Assembly (NCBI GenBank): GCA_034687125.1
Contig: JAQGBZ010000064.1
Coordinates: forward strand, 62,001 to 126,000
Direction: 5' to 3'
Length of the DNA stretch: 64,000 nucleotides
Source of the DNA: Neelides folsomi
Lineage: Eukaryota; Arthropoda; Collembola; Neelipleona; Neelidae
This document shows positions 26,201 through 41,200 of the stretch, piece by piece. Position numbers and translations under genes: made by a program. Position 1 is the first letter of the stretch; every line of letters begins with the position of its first letter. The notes beneath the pieces were generated by a model. It was not told the origin of the DNA. It made no database searches and worked only from the letters and a program-made list of their open reading frames with translations.

Positions 26201-29200
26201 GGTTTTATCCTTCTCTTTTTTCCTTGCCCTACTATTCTTTCTCCTTCAACCTTATTATCCGGTCATAAATAAATATAATATCAGCTTATTTTCTTATATT
26301 TTAGAGATAGACTATTCTACCATTTTTTTCTTTAGTAGGGTTGAAAATAGAAAAATCGATTATTATAAGATAGCAAGCAATTAATTACATATGGCGGAAA
26401 TGAACCAGAGGTAAAGGTCAAGGTAAAATGTATTAATACATTTAATAAGTGCTTTCTACAATATTGAATGTAAAGAACACCATTACGCCTGATGAAACTT
26501 GGAAGGATTATTAATTTAGGATCATGAAATCATGATAATGAATTTCGTATTTAAACAATTATACTCAAAAAAGCTTACAAGAGTGTTCATTTCATTTTCA
26601 ATTATTTAAAAAAAAGATACAAGTGGAGCTTTTGCCAAACTTAACTCCAAAAAATCTTATTTATTATAATGACAACCTCGACACGGGTTTACTACGTCAA
26701 ATTATATTATTATGACTGCTAGTAAACTTTATCAAATGAAATAAAAAGAATGCACATTGCCCAGTAAAAACTTTATCTGCTAGATTTTCTAGTAGAATTT
26801 AGCCAATAAAAGGCAATAAAAAAACCATTATACATATGAAGATAGCATACAATATTTATGTAAGGTATATGTACAGCATGTACTTAAATAGTACTCTACA
26901 TAATATAAAGTTTTCATGCATAAGGATGAAATAAACAAGCCCATTCATTCCGATTCAATATAAAAAGGTAATGTATTACCATTCTTTTAAACCTTCCGTT
27001 TCCGTCCTATAAGTTTTAAATCGTCAAACTTTGTCATGTTATGTTCGCAAATTACAAGGATTTGCAAAAAGTCGCGAGTTCGAATGTTAAACTTACGATT
27101 AATAATTTTCTTCAAAGAACCATTCAATCCTTCTATGTATTTACATATCCATGCATTAATCTGTATACATATTTTATGTATCATCATATGTGAAGTAAAA
27201 CATGAGTGGAAGTAGTGGAATAATGCACTTACTTCATACCTATTTGTTATGTACATAATACATTCTGAATAGTAAGCAAAGCAAACACACTTTAGTTTCA
27301 GATGAGCAATGTATGTTAACCATAAGTCAAAAATGGTTATGAGGCTTTTAGCTCAAGTCCATGCTTCCTCAACTTTTCCCCCATTTTCACTTTCAGTCAA
27401 CAAAGAGAGAAGTTTTCCTAATAGAATTTAATGCGTGAGAGATGTAAGGGAGAAAGGGAGTGATGGACAGGGTTCTTTCGTGTCCTCCACACAAATGTTC
27501 CACCCGGTTATTTTCTCCATTCCCTAACCCTTTTAACATTTCTGAGTGAGTGACATTATGCATATAAAATCCCTTAATGGCAAGCTCTGCCATAATCCCT
27601 TATGGGACACGAAGGCCCGAGACATGAGAGTCAACTCTCTCACTCTCAGCATAAAAAACGGGTGTGGATTGGTAGGCATGAAGTATTTATTTAGATGAAA
27701 TGTGTATTAAAAATGAATCAATAATGAATGACTGGAAGAAGAATGAGAAAATGTAAAATGGAATTTTCCTTAATTTCCGTCTTCAATGTCAAGCCCAAGT
27801 TGGGTGTTGTTTCGAACTTCTTTTAATGGAGCATTCATAGACCGATTTGCACTTTTCCATTTCCACTACGCCACATAATGAGGTTAAAGTGAACTTTGAC
27901 TTTTACAAAAAGGGTTTTTAGACAAGAGATGTGCAACTTTCAGAATCCTCAAAAAGCTCCCCTTGAGCTACTTACAGTGACATTCACATAACATCACTTT
28001 TTTTCCGATCTATTCGGAAGCCAAAGAGACACACTTTTTACTCATTAAAAGAAGTCGCATCTACTAGAAAGTCAAATTTTATTTCCCTTCACTTTTTACA
28101 GTATCAATATGAGGAACAATGAAACTTGTTCCAATATTTGGCTTCGTATAATAATGTCAAAGGCAGAAAAATAAAAATACAAGGAGAGCAAGCGATAGAA
28201 GATGATGAAGAACGGATGAGAGTGAATCAATACTGGACCACTTTGAACGGATCCAAATTTGAGTCATGGAATAAATTGGGGCCTTCTCGAGAGAAATCAA
28301 ATGTGGGGCAAGCCAAGTCCTCACTCTCACGACATTATTTTTCATGTTGAGCTCCCCGAGAGGCCGAGGCAGGCACTTAATACCCCTATCATATCTCGAT
28401 GTCAGACCTTCACTCATCGACCACATGAAATCTTCAACTAAAACCCCACACTCTCCTCACTTTTTCTCAATCAATGCCGATGGCTCGTTTTCATGAATCA
28501 ATCATTTTTCTACCTTCCGATAAATAATCCGTCTAAAAAGGTCAATTAATTATTGTCCATACCAATTACTCATAATATCTCATGAATAGCTTTGAGATAA
28601 ATCAGAAAATCAGCTCAAAAGGATTCATTTTTCATACATGACTTTTTTATTTTAATTAAATTAAATGTATTGGTACAAATGTTCTAAGCAAAGAGTATAT
28701 CCTATGTACCATAAATTCCAACATGGTAATAAAATATGAAAAAATCTGATTACCATAAAGTCACAAAAAATTGGATATAATATATGTAAAATGGTTAAAG
28801 CTCTACATTTTGACGTTGAAAATTATTCAAAGTGAATAAAATTCTTTATTTCCTGATTAGATTTAGGCTACTATGACCCATAGAGTGGCGAGTGCTAACT
28901 AGATCCCAAAAGTGGATTGCCATCCGACAGATTGTAGGGTGTAAAAGGATCGTGGAAGCCGATAGACTTGTGACGGACCATCACATCTACCGAATTCCCT
29001 CCAGGGTAAAAGGGGTAGAATTGGCCAAAGGGAGCGAACGCATGCCCGTCCTCCAATTCGCCCTGATGTGGAGACGGGCAAAAAACGAGCGAGAAAATCG
29101 AATCTCTCTCTCACAAACGGGCAAACTACTCAAGGAGCCGAAGAGAGTAAACCGTTTCTCCTCCCTCACTCTCCGTCATTCCGGTCTGACCCGCCGAACG

Positions 29201-32200
29201 TATAAGACACTCCGACCGCCTCACCTTGCCTGATAACCTTTCTTTCTCTATAAACTCATCATCCTCCTCTCTATCCCCTATCACTTTTTTCCACTCTGAA
29301 CAAATACATTTTCCTGCGAAGAGAGTGAAATTGATAGTGAAAATCCTTTTTAAAGAAAGGATAGACCTCGACTGGGCTGAACAAAATTTGGGATTAGAAG
29401 ACACACTTTAACTTCCATGTCACTCTCGTGACTCACTCCATCCATCTATCTTCCAGGAAATTCCTCCTGTTTGATTTTCGGATATCCTCCAATTCCCCTT
29501 AGCCCTCCTCGTGAAGGGAAACACCAAAAGTAATCTTCGAGATTTAAAATGTGACTAATGGGACCTTAGACCCTTCAACCAAGGTAGTTGAGAAGAATAA
29601 AAGGAATTTCTTTCCTTGAGCGGATCCCCCTACATTTACTCCCGCTTTCCCGGCCCGGCGACCGGTCGAGGGAGGAACGTAAGGGAAAGTGATATTCAAA
29701 CCGAAGGCCAAACTCAGTCAGAGAACAGAATCAGCTCAATAAAATGCTAATGTGCTCTCCTTCTTACTATGTAAAGCCAAGTGAACATATCTCCTCACTC
29801 ATCCTGCCTCCGAGACAGTAAAGTTTTAATATCCAAATACTCTGTATGTATACTCCTAACTAACTATTACGCCAATCCGGCTATCTCCGTTTTTGGGAGG
29901 ACAGTTGTGAGAACTTTATCGCTTCGGTCCTACAATGACTCTTCGCCTCTTTTCCAAAATCCTCTCAGTTCCCCCGAAATAATTGAATTTGGGAAAAGAC
30001 CCTAAGGAGAAAATACGACTACCCCAGCTGATTTCTTCGACAATTAAATATAAAATTAGATTTTTCTTCTCTATCCCCAATGAAACTTATTTTCCTCGAA
30101 TGAAAAGTTGAGAAACTCAAACATTGAACAAAGTTTTACATTCGACGTTATGCTGGTTAGCAGACCTTGCTAAGTCTTTAATTAAATATTTTTATATACA
30201 CTCTGCGGAAGTAGTTTGAAAAGTTAATCTCGGTTGCAAAGAACTCATTTCTGTGGTCTTAACATTGAATTTTCGCTCGAACCAATTGATTTCTCAATAC
30301 CAGAGAAGAACGACCATAAACATCTGATTAAACAATCATGAAAAATGGTTCTCGAAGTTTTAGTGAGTGTGTCGCATTTTGCAGGTGAGCTGAAAATCCA
30401 TATTTTATCCTTATCAAAACCCCCTCAATTTCCTGTCTTAAATTCCTTCTTAATGCATTTGATCGTGAATTAAGCTCCCTAAGCCCCTTCTCGGGAAAAT
30501 GGGTGTTGGGGGGAATGTGGTAAAAACGGGATATTGTAACTTATTTACGTAAGTGAAAGAATCCCTTTCAATTCACGCAAGAGGAGAAATGAATCTGTGG
30601 GTGTGAGGATTGGGAGAGTAGTTGGAGGAATATCAGATGTAGTGTCATTCCATCCGTCGTCGTCTAAATTTCACCCTCTTGCTCCAATGGATTTGTCTCG
30701 GGATATGATCCTTATACTTAACACAGTCCTGGGCTGAGTGAGTTGTACAGGGGACTGTCGCGTCGAGCCCCAGTTCGATCCTCATCTTGTCGGAGAAATA
30801 AAGATATATAGGAAAGTTGGAATCTATAGAACGGGACGACTACTTGGCTCCACTCTCATTCACATCCGCATTCAACTTACTTTCCTTTTCAATGCTACAC
30901 ATTTCTCTTCCAAGGACCTCATTCTTTCTCCTCAACAAATGCACCAACAATTTTATATACGACCAAAAACTTGATTCACTTCATACCTTGTTCATTTTTA
31001 TATCACCAATATAATATTTAAATGTTTAATCAAATTAAATTCCATAATTTATTACAATGTTACATAACAAATCATAAGCTAAATTAGATGTTCATTTTAT
31101 TGAGCAATTCTTTCCTTAAAAACCAGTTAACATTCATTTTATTCAATTGTCAGAGAGCGAAAAATAACTTTCATATCACAAAATATAAAAGGATCCATTC
31201 ACTTTTAAAATGGTGGAAATTAATTGATTAAGATGAAAAAGAGCTAGGAAATGGAATTAAGTGATATATGAGTTGGGTGAGTGAGAAATAAGAATTTTCT
31301 TCCGAATCCTTCCCACATAACTTTCCCACCAGTGAAAAAGAATCTTTTCCTTGCGCACGGATCCCTCACACGGGGCCCTTCCTTTTTCATTTCATCCTCA
31401 TCTGATCTCGACCTCAAATCTCTGAGTCGCGAAATGGGGTCCTTAGACTTCAGGATCTATTGCAAATGTTCAAACAACCTCCTGCCATTGATGAGGAAGA
31501 CCTGCCTAAAAGTTGAAGTTTTAACTCTCTATATTAGATGGATCCCCCATTTCCGCCGTAATCTTTTTATACGACATCTCATCCGCTGGTATCTTAAAAA
31601 CTAACTCGTCCCCGATTCTTGAAAAGCGGACCATGAGAGAAAAGAAGGGGAGTTCATAAATGAAAATAAAGTCTCATATCTCAAGAGTTCCACTGCTTTA
31701 CTTTATGAACTTTTTTCCCAATTGGAGTTGAAAAACGTGAGAGTATAAATCTTAACTTTAGCTTTCCCTCGAGATGAAATAGATTGAATTTCAGCTCAAA
31801 AAGACGGGCCGAGATACGAGGAAGATATTAAATTTGTGGGAAGCTGGGAATCCATCCCTGAGCTCTTTTATTCTCTTGTATTGGAATGATAAGGAATGGG
31901 GATGCAGAGAGAGTCTCGAGAGAATCCTCATGTTTAGAGAACCTGCTAATTTCCTACTAAATAGAAAACGGGGAAACTATAAGAGATTACGAGATCATAA
32001 AGGGAAGAATCCTCCGTTCCTCTTTTCTCGAACAATTGCCTATTTACAAATGAGCTCAGAGGAGGAGATATGCCACTTCAAAAGTTGTAAAAATTTATGT
32101 GAAAAACTCTCCTCATCTTTTTCATTCCCACATCCTCCATCCTGTCAGACTAGCATTTTCTAAACATTTGCTTAATCCTTTCATTTCCATATACATATTC

Positions 32201-35200
32201 ATTCGAAGATAGTGCTTTAATATTGTATCAAGTAAAATACAATAAGAGTCGAGATACGTTACCGGTACATACTCAAAATTAAAATATTTAGATTGTAACA
32301 TTAAGTATTTTATCCCTGTTTAATAAATACAATTATCAGTATCATAAGATAATATACGGAATTGAAACTGAAGCATTGTATTCATACTTTGACTATCGCT
32401 ATCTGCGTTCAAGTCACATAATGCTCGTTAAGACTAACGTTAAGTAAGATGAGGAAAATTGAAGGAATCTTCCGGTCGAAGAAATTGGAGCCCTGTCAGG
32501 GAGAATCTCAAATTAAATTAAATTGAGGTTTACACTGTGGAAAACCCGTACATCATAATTCCCATCAATTTATAAGACAGTTTCATACAGATTCTTACCA
32601 AGCAAGATAAGTACTATAAACTTTATATAATACAAATATTCCACTCTATAATTAATTTATAAACCTCTGCAGTATCCATATATCTTATTGCGAGTGTTGA
32701 ACCACCACTCTTACCTTTCAATTAAGGAAGGGAAGTCCTTAAATGAGAATTCGTTATATTATATTAAGAGAAAGGGTGAAATATTGAGGCCGTTGAATCT
32801 TAACAATTCCATCAGCATTCAACCCTATTGACTAAATTAATATTTAATAAGGATGAAGCTGAAGAGAGAGGAATGGGAGAACAAACGGAAAATCATGAAA
32901 GCAAAGAACAGTCGACCGTCGAGATGACAAAAGAGGCTTCGGGAATCCTCCTTCTTATTATCTCGGAGTAAAGGCGGGGATTTAAGAACCTCGTTTTGTG
33001 TAATGGGCTCCAACCTCTCTCTTCGCTTTCAATTACTAGGAGAGAGGGAAACGGACTTATTTACCAGTTGACTCCATTTCGCTAATCGTAAAAAGGCACT
33101 GATGACCTCTTTCCTCCCTAATCCTCCTTGCAGCCTCCAATTTACCCTTTCCGCAGTGAGATCCCCATTCCATATTCCATTTATGTTGCATTGAGGGAGG
33201 AGTAAATAATTTCAAAAAATTCCTCAAGAATTTAAAGCATTTCTTATTATTATAATTTTATAACTGATCTACGGAATGTTCTAATGAAGTTTAGGGAAAT
33301 TGTGAGGGCCATTTAATTAATTCTACTTTTATCAACTATGATGAGTTGGCGAAAAGTCGGGGAAAGGAATTCTCAAGGCTAAGAATTCTTTAGAGGCAGT
33401 TGGAGGCATTCTTACTCGTAGAAATCATGACAGAGTGTAGGTTGAAGTAATAAAGCGTAATTTATATCTTTCCCTTAATGCTCTGAGAGTATGATGCTCC
33501 TATTTATTACGGACCCCAACTTTTCATATGACGAATGAGGAGAAAGACCGCATCAACATTCGTGAAGAGGATGATTTGAATAATGTTCCACTTATTCCTA
33601 ATTACATGGATCTTTGCCTTTCCTCGTTTCTTACAAGGGAAATACGAAAGACCGTATATTCCCAAGGCTCAAGGTAAAGACTTCCCCAATAGCTCTCTAA
33701 TCTCCCGGTTTAGAATATCATGGTCGAGATTAAATTGACATATCTTGTTCTTAATTTATTCTAGTTTTATAAAATTTGCCATAATCAGAATACTTTATTT
33801 TTTCCATTTAAAAATTCTTTGAAAAAATACCATATCAAATATATATTACAGACATTATTTACTTAATAGCTGACAAAAGATATAGTAAATATATTGGGAA
33901 TCATAAAGAAAATGTATTATTAATAGAATACCTGATCAATTTTAATCATAATAAATACGTCTGAGTTATGTGAATGTATAAAAATCCCATTGAAATATTA
34001 TAATAAAAATTTCGTTCGATGAAGGGTTCGTCTGTTTCCACTTAATATGGACCAGTTGATGTGCTGGGCCTGGCAGAATCCCCCATCCAAATAATAAACT
34101 AGAGCTTTCGAGAAAAATGACGGATTCTCTTCAGCATCTTTCTCACGAAATCCAATGAGGGAGTAAAAAGCAGACTCTTGGGTCCGACAGATCGAAGGAA
34201 TGAAGAAACTCTCTCACACACACACCATCAGTAGAATCAAAGATAATGTATTTCTTCCCTCAACCCTTCACCTATCTTATACCTTTGGTAGCGAAGCGCA
34301 GAAGAATGGCCATTTAAACCAACGAAACCTGATATAGCTAAATAAATAGTGGAGGAGTAAGCAGAAGAAAGATAGCCTGGAGAAAGCAAAAAAGGGCTAT
34401 ATGCTGTGAAGTGGAGGGAAATATCTTTTTCATCCACTTCCACAAAAGCGTATACAAACTCGTTCCATTTTTCTCAAGTAGCCTTACATTATGGATAGAA
34501 AATGTTCAATATACATACATAGTATAGTATGTATTATATCTAACATAATATGGCATGTACTCGTATAGTAACCGACTTCCCTTTTGGCACAATTCACTTT
34601 TCTCTTCAGCTTAAGTTTCATAGGTTCTTACAGGATTTGTTCTCTCGTTTGTCTTAAACATTGAAGAGATGAGACACTGTAATCCGACAACAAACGAGTT
34701 TCGAGTTTACAAATTACATTAAAACAACCATGGCTTATATTATAAATTTATAAACCAAATTAATTTAACTTTAAACTTATCCAAACTTCACTTTAAATCG
34801 ATGATCTAACATACCGAGGTCAATGTTTTAAAAATATTTCAAATGGTTTTACATCGAATGTCATATGAAAGTCTAATATTGTTAATAAAATTAAGCAAAA
34901 TTTTGCATTTACCTTATAATAAATAAAAAGCAACCACTTCAACATACATATTGTATAGTATTAAGTATATTTTGAATATATACCTAATGTATATTAGCTG
35001 TGCTGTAACGTGAACAGTATAATTTCTTGAAGGGAAATGATCTCCGCTAGAATAAATTCAATTCTTCATAGGGCTCATTGAGAAACAAGAACAAAAGAAG
35101 GGAAGAGAATATTAGAGAGTTCAGAGAGGTGTTGAAAGATTCATCAAAGAATTGAAAATGGTATTATAGTGAGAGAAAGGAAACTTGTAAAGTGTTCTTT

Positions 35201-38200
35201 ACACTTCCGGCATAATGAAATTCCCAGGTTTTTACAAGTGTATTGAAAAACGGAGCCAATAAGGAGAGATAAAAGGGAGAGGAAAGGCCCTTTCAATTCA
35301 ATAAAGATAACGAGAAAAGAGAATGAAGGACCAGAATTTTGGGGAGAGAGATCTAGAAGCGGATAAAGTATTTAAATGTCTTTTACAGCATTACTTGAAA
35401 AATTTCAAAGAAATGCGTCTTAAAAGACATAAAAGTCTCCTTCCTTTTGTAAACTATTTCCCACTACCCTTCGATTTAAGCTCAGGAAGTGGAAAATGTA
35501 TGAGCACTATGTTTTTAAACCTATCATTCTCTTTTATGTAAAATGGACGGAGATAAAAGTAAATTTGTGTACTCTTCATCGAACTCTTTTATCTAATGGC
35601 ATATTTCACACTCCTTTTTTACTACCAATTCCCTCCAATCTTCCCTCCAATACAATTGTCAAAAATTGATAAGGAGATCAATAGGATAATAATGCTTCTA
35701 TCCAAGTGCATACTAAATGTCTACGATTTCCTCCAATTTAAATTCATGGGGCAAGATGCGCCAATAACACTTCATAAATATATTATCTCTAGTAATATAA
35801 ATAAGTATGTATAATGCAAGAATATTTAAGTATGCAGCATATCATACATACAAATACATACAACATATCTCATGATAACGAATAAAAACAGTAAATAAAA
35901 ATAACAAAGTTTAAAAACAAGATAAAAATTCCAAAATGTGTAAACACGTATTATCGATCAATCGATACATATATTACAATTCTAAGCCAAGTGAGATTAT
36001 ATGGATCGTATGTTCTTTTCAAAAAATGATTAATTTACCACTTGTGCACACTTTCACCTGCATGTTCAATCTTAACTCCTATATTCCTTTCACCTCCATT
36101 TATCTTCCCATGTTCCTTTTCGAAGTCTAACACTCTTCACTTTAAGTGTCAGAATCAGATAGGAAAATGGGCTAAATGTATGAATTGAATGATAAATTCG
36201 CTTTGATATCATGGAAAGACATGAAATGAGATTAATATCCCTTTTATTTCTTAAAACAAATGGCTATTTTTATCACCAATGATTTTAACAAATTTTCATT
36301 TGGAGTAAAAATCTAATTGTAAGAGCTATAAATAAGTTAAAAGTTATACTATAAAAAACTTATAACTTTAAGTTAAAATATAATAAATTCATTTTGAATT
36401 ATGGAAATGAAAACCCAAAATGTTTAAATGAAATTTAATAATTTGATGGGTCAATTTGCGTCATTTGAGTGGGATATCTATAAACGTTGTGTATTTATAA
36501 GAATTGGGAAACGAAGAATCCTGTCCCAAAATCAAATTGAATTCGGTGGAGTCAATTGATTATTTAATGCTGGTGGATTGTGAAATACCTACTAATACTA
36601 GTACTTACAAAAGTACAAACAATTAATTTCAAGGTTGTAAATTACGTATACTTTGAATTTGAATGTCCCTTGTTCGCAGGAAAGCTAAAGTTAGGAAATT
36701 TCCAGTAGGAATCGATTTTAAATTTGTCTTTTTAAACAGACCCAAATATTGTATACCAAGTAAATACATTCTAAAGAATAATATGAAAAATATGAAAAGT
36801 GTTGATTAACACTTTTCTGACAATTTTAGCATAATCATACCTAAAAGTTTTCTCGTTAGAATTCAAGGCATTGAAAAATTGTTATTAAAGAATTTAGAAA
36901 ATAACTAATGAAAAATAACAATTATTTTAAGTTCAACATCTCCATTTTTTTCATTTAAGGTAAAAGTATGTAAGCACATGTACTCTATCCTATGTCCATA
37001 CGACCAGTACTCAATTTCTATAAAATAATGAAAAAATCGAAATAAAAATAACTATCTGGAGGTATATAGGTAATACTGTTGTGAGTATGTAATTAGATTT
37101 TATCAAAGTGAAAGATCAAAGATGTATTGAAATGATTTGAAATCAAAAAGTATTTATGCCTTTAATGTAAGAGTTTCTTTGTCACTCTCTATGTCTCAAA
37201 CTGTCTTCATTGTGAGGATAGCAATTTTAGTAATGGCTTTACTTTCAACTCATTGTGAGTCTCTAGTGCGTATGTAAGGGAAACAAAAGTTTAGAATCCA
37301 TTGATCGAGAGAGAGGGGAAGTTGAGGCGGACTTTCCCCCAAATCTTCATCATCCTTTAATGTTCCAACTCTTCCCTTTTTCTGAGAACAAATCGTCCGA
37401 AACCGTAAGTGAGACCGACATTTTTCTCAACTTGATGAAGGTAGAGCGTATAGCCAGCAAGGATTTATGTAAACAGCTCTCAGACATTTCTGCCCAAATT
37501 TTCAAGAAATTAAAACAGAATTCAAACAATGCAAAGCAAGCACTCACCAAGCATTCACAACTCCTGTGCTTAGGCCAATACTCAAGATCCCCATAAATTC
37601 ATTTCTCAAAAAAACGAAGCCGACAAAAGAAATTTCTTTTTATATTCTAATAAACTTCTCAAAAGCGGAAAAACTCGTTTACTACGTCCCATAAGAAAAA
37701 TACAAAGCTACTGTAATATTCCCTCTCATTTGCAAAGCCGTAAAAACAAAAATGAAGGACCTAATGAAGGAATTAGGGGAAAGTTTCCATTACTCAAATT
37801 TGAATGTCTTTTTATGTCTTTCCCACTACTTTCCTTGGTATAATGACTATAAACCAACTATGTACCTATGTGTGTAACTAAATATATTTTTCGTGGGTAT
37901 GCAAAAAAGAATTGATCTATCCGCTGGAGTTAAAAGAGAAATGTCTTTGAAGCTGACTTTGAGTTAACTGAGTTTAATCAAGAGAAGAGTCTCCACTGTG
38001 TCCATCTCTTCAGAATATCACTTCCTCAAATGCTTCCCTCCTCTTATGTCTCCAATTTAGAAGTTAAAACGTTGAAGAGCTGAAGGAATAAACACGTCTT
38101 TTCTGTGATAAAAAACGAGTAAAAGAGGAAAGTAAAGTTTCCCCATGAATATCAAACGGCAGGTGTTGGGCAAATTCTCAAAAGAAGTCCTTCAAAGCTC

Positions 38201-41200
38201 AACTCATTCTACGTCTCTATAGAGCACGAACGGCCATCAGAAGCACAAAAACCGCTCGAGTAAACGCCACGCCGTAAATCTACATAGAAATTTCTCGTCC
38301 TCCGCCTTCGAGGTCAATAAATTTCTTTTAGAATCTTTACATACATGTAAAGTGTACCTATTCCGAATATACCTTTTTTCATTTCCCAACTCCACGCCTT
38401 CAAATGAACTTTTAGTAGAAAGAGCTGAGGTTAGAACTTTGGGCGAATAAAGAATTGTAGACGAGGAAGAAAAGACACATTTGGGTTTGGGTGCTATAAA
38501 AAGTAAAGGTGTGAAAAAGTATAGGATTCGTAAAGAAAGAAACTTGAACGTTTCTCATTATATGGAAGAAGAATGGAAATGAGGTCCTGGGGGACATTTC
38601 ACGGAAATCTCCTAACCTAGGCAAGATGTACGAGTCTATCGAGAGAAATGACTTTTAACAAACAATCTAAATGTGGAATCGGATTTTAGAACAGGGAAAG
38701 TGAATTTTCCATAGACTGATTTATCTCGCAAATGAATAGCATGTAAACTTTGGTCTTTCATTTTCTTCCTTCGCTCCATCCCTTCATTTCATTTCGCTCT
38801 CAAGATCGTTCAATTCAAAGAGAGCCGAGCTCGTCTTGGGTATTATTCATTTTTCAACATCGTCATATCTCCTTTCCATGTCTTTTCCGAACGCATATTA
38901 GCATAAAGATAAGGGAGAGTTTTTTCCAATTTCCCCTTATTTGCCTCCTCGACGTACCCAATCAGATGAGCAAATTAGGATACAGGGAGGAAAACGAGAT
39001 TAGCCATGCAATTTCACACCGTCGTTCCTTTCATGGACTTCTTCCTTTCAACACGCTCCCTTCCAAAATGCCTTTCAACAATCTCATTTTGTTCCGGAAG
39101 CAACGAGGAATCCCTAATTTAATCCAACACCTTCGAACCTCGTTAGCTCCAAGTTACAAAAACTAATAGAAAATATTTCTTATCTGATTTTCAATCAAGT
39201 CCAATCTACTTTTCCTAGTAAATGAATCATATCAACTTGAAAAAAATCATAAATTCATTAACCTAATACATCTTAAAATTCTGGAGAGAAAGTTTCATTG
39301 AGAATCTTAAGAACCTTAAGTTTGCTTGTCTAATATTACTTCCAGTCTCTCGAGATTCAAAAGTTAATCAAAATTCTGAGGGTAAAAACTGAGATAAATA
39401 ATTGATTCAACGTATCCGAGAAGAGTTAGAATGAAGATGTTTCCTTTCTAACCCACGTAATCTCATAAATACAATACAAGCATGAGCATAAGGAGCATCT
39501 CCCAATTTTTTGAACTTTGAAGAGAAAAAAATGGTCTCTATGAAGTGATTTATGTTTGGAGGTGAGTAAAATTGAAGCTTATTTCATTTTTCTTTGAGCA
39601 GAGCAAAGGAATTTTATTATACCACTTAACTAAAGAAATATTAGAAGACAAGAGAAACTTATCTTATCAAATTGTAACACAAGGGAGATGCCTTTCCCTT
39701 ATGGTATATTAAATAAACCAAAGTAATGGGTGAGGGGGAAGCAATAATAAGGAACGAACGTAATCTAATAAAGCTTTTAAACTAATGTACTTTTCTGATT
39801 CTTTTGCAAACCCGTCTCCTATCTTTTCCTGCTTGATGCTAAATCTTTTTCCTCATTCATTCATCATTGTTTCTTTTTAATCCTTTTCATTTTTCATAAT
39901 TCACATATACGCCATAATCTTATCGATAGTAAAAATCGCAGTTACGCTTCAAAAACAATCGAGTTAGAGGAAATTCAGCTATGTGTATTCAGGTAGAATA
40001 AGGAAAATTAATTCTAAAATATAAAGTATACCAATCACTACAATAGTATAGTATAAATACATATAAGTATTAGTTAACTACAAATCTTTACAAAATATGG
40101 CAAAGTGTAAATGGAAATATCAGGTTGCTTTTTCACCTAGCGATATACTTAAGTACAATACATATTATTATGTATCCTACTCTTATAAATAAATACAAGT
40201 ATGATATACGAATAGCTTTAGAAAGGAACAAGAAAAAATTAGAAATACAATCCTTGAAACTTGAAGAGAGTCGAACAAACAGCTCTTCACTCTACTTATC
40301 CCATTTACTAATGGCATTAGTGGGAGTTTTTAGCCCAGGCTTTTTTGAGGAAACTTCCTATCCAATAAGCTAAAGATAAAAGAAAGTGATTGTCTCGGAG
40401 AAAGGAAAGAAGAGGTGGAAACAAAAGTTGAGAGAGAAACCCCGACCACTGAATCAATTCCACTTCCTTCCCAACCTCAACTAAAATTTATAAGTAGAGA
40501 AGAAGAATAATGGGAATTACAGGGTGCGGAATATCATCTGACAAAATCTCCAGAAAAGAACGCAAATGAGTGAATGATTCATTCAAAAATCCATTAGAAT
40601 TCCTCTCGCTCCTCTTTCCATTCTTCATTATTTCATTGCAAAGTTCCAACTTAACCTATTTATTCATTCAACTTGAATTTTTCTTCAACTTTTATCGTTT
40701 TTGGTTATTAATTATAAGTTAACGCCCATAGTCGACACCCATTGCTTCTTCATCGAATATCGATTATGGAAAGATAATAATTTTTTGAAATAGATACTTA
40801 AGAATATCCAAAACACAATATTGGAAATATTCTAAAAGACAAAGCATGAAATTGGATACATTAAGATTAAGCCTTTCATAATTAGAAAAGGAATTAGACT
40901 GAACACGTGAATGCTTTTGGTTCCCAATTCCTTGTTTGCATTCATATGAGAGGCATTGAGTACATAGTTCGTGAGTTGGAAAGATTCACTCATCCAATTC
41001 GTGTGTAATAATAATAAAGGCTCTTTGCCACCATGTCAATTCCTCTAAATCCTGCAGTAACGGCCCATTTCTCTCCTCTAGCAGAAACCTCATGATTAGA
41101 ATTACAGTAAAACCAATATTTATCTATCTTTGTCGAACAATTATTCTTAAAGGATTTAATCGACTTGGTAAATATATTTCAAATTCAGATATTGTTAATA

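Noticed and set aside
28892-29233. 113-codon frame and overlapping frames on both strands
   Set aside because: Explained by high GC and few stop codons; no recognisable protein.
30740-30800. GTTCGATCC resembling a tRNA T-loop
   Set aside because: The flanking bases do not form a T stem and no D arm, anticodon arm or acceptor stem could be drawn.
38750-39166. 138-codon open frame on the plus strand in Syt4 intron 1
   Set aside because: No family motif, biased toward Phe/Ser/Leu as expected from T-rich DNA, and no splice context supporting it.
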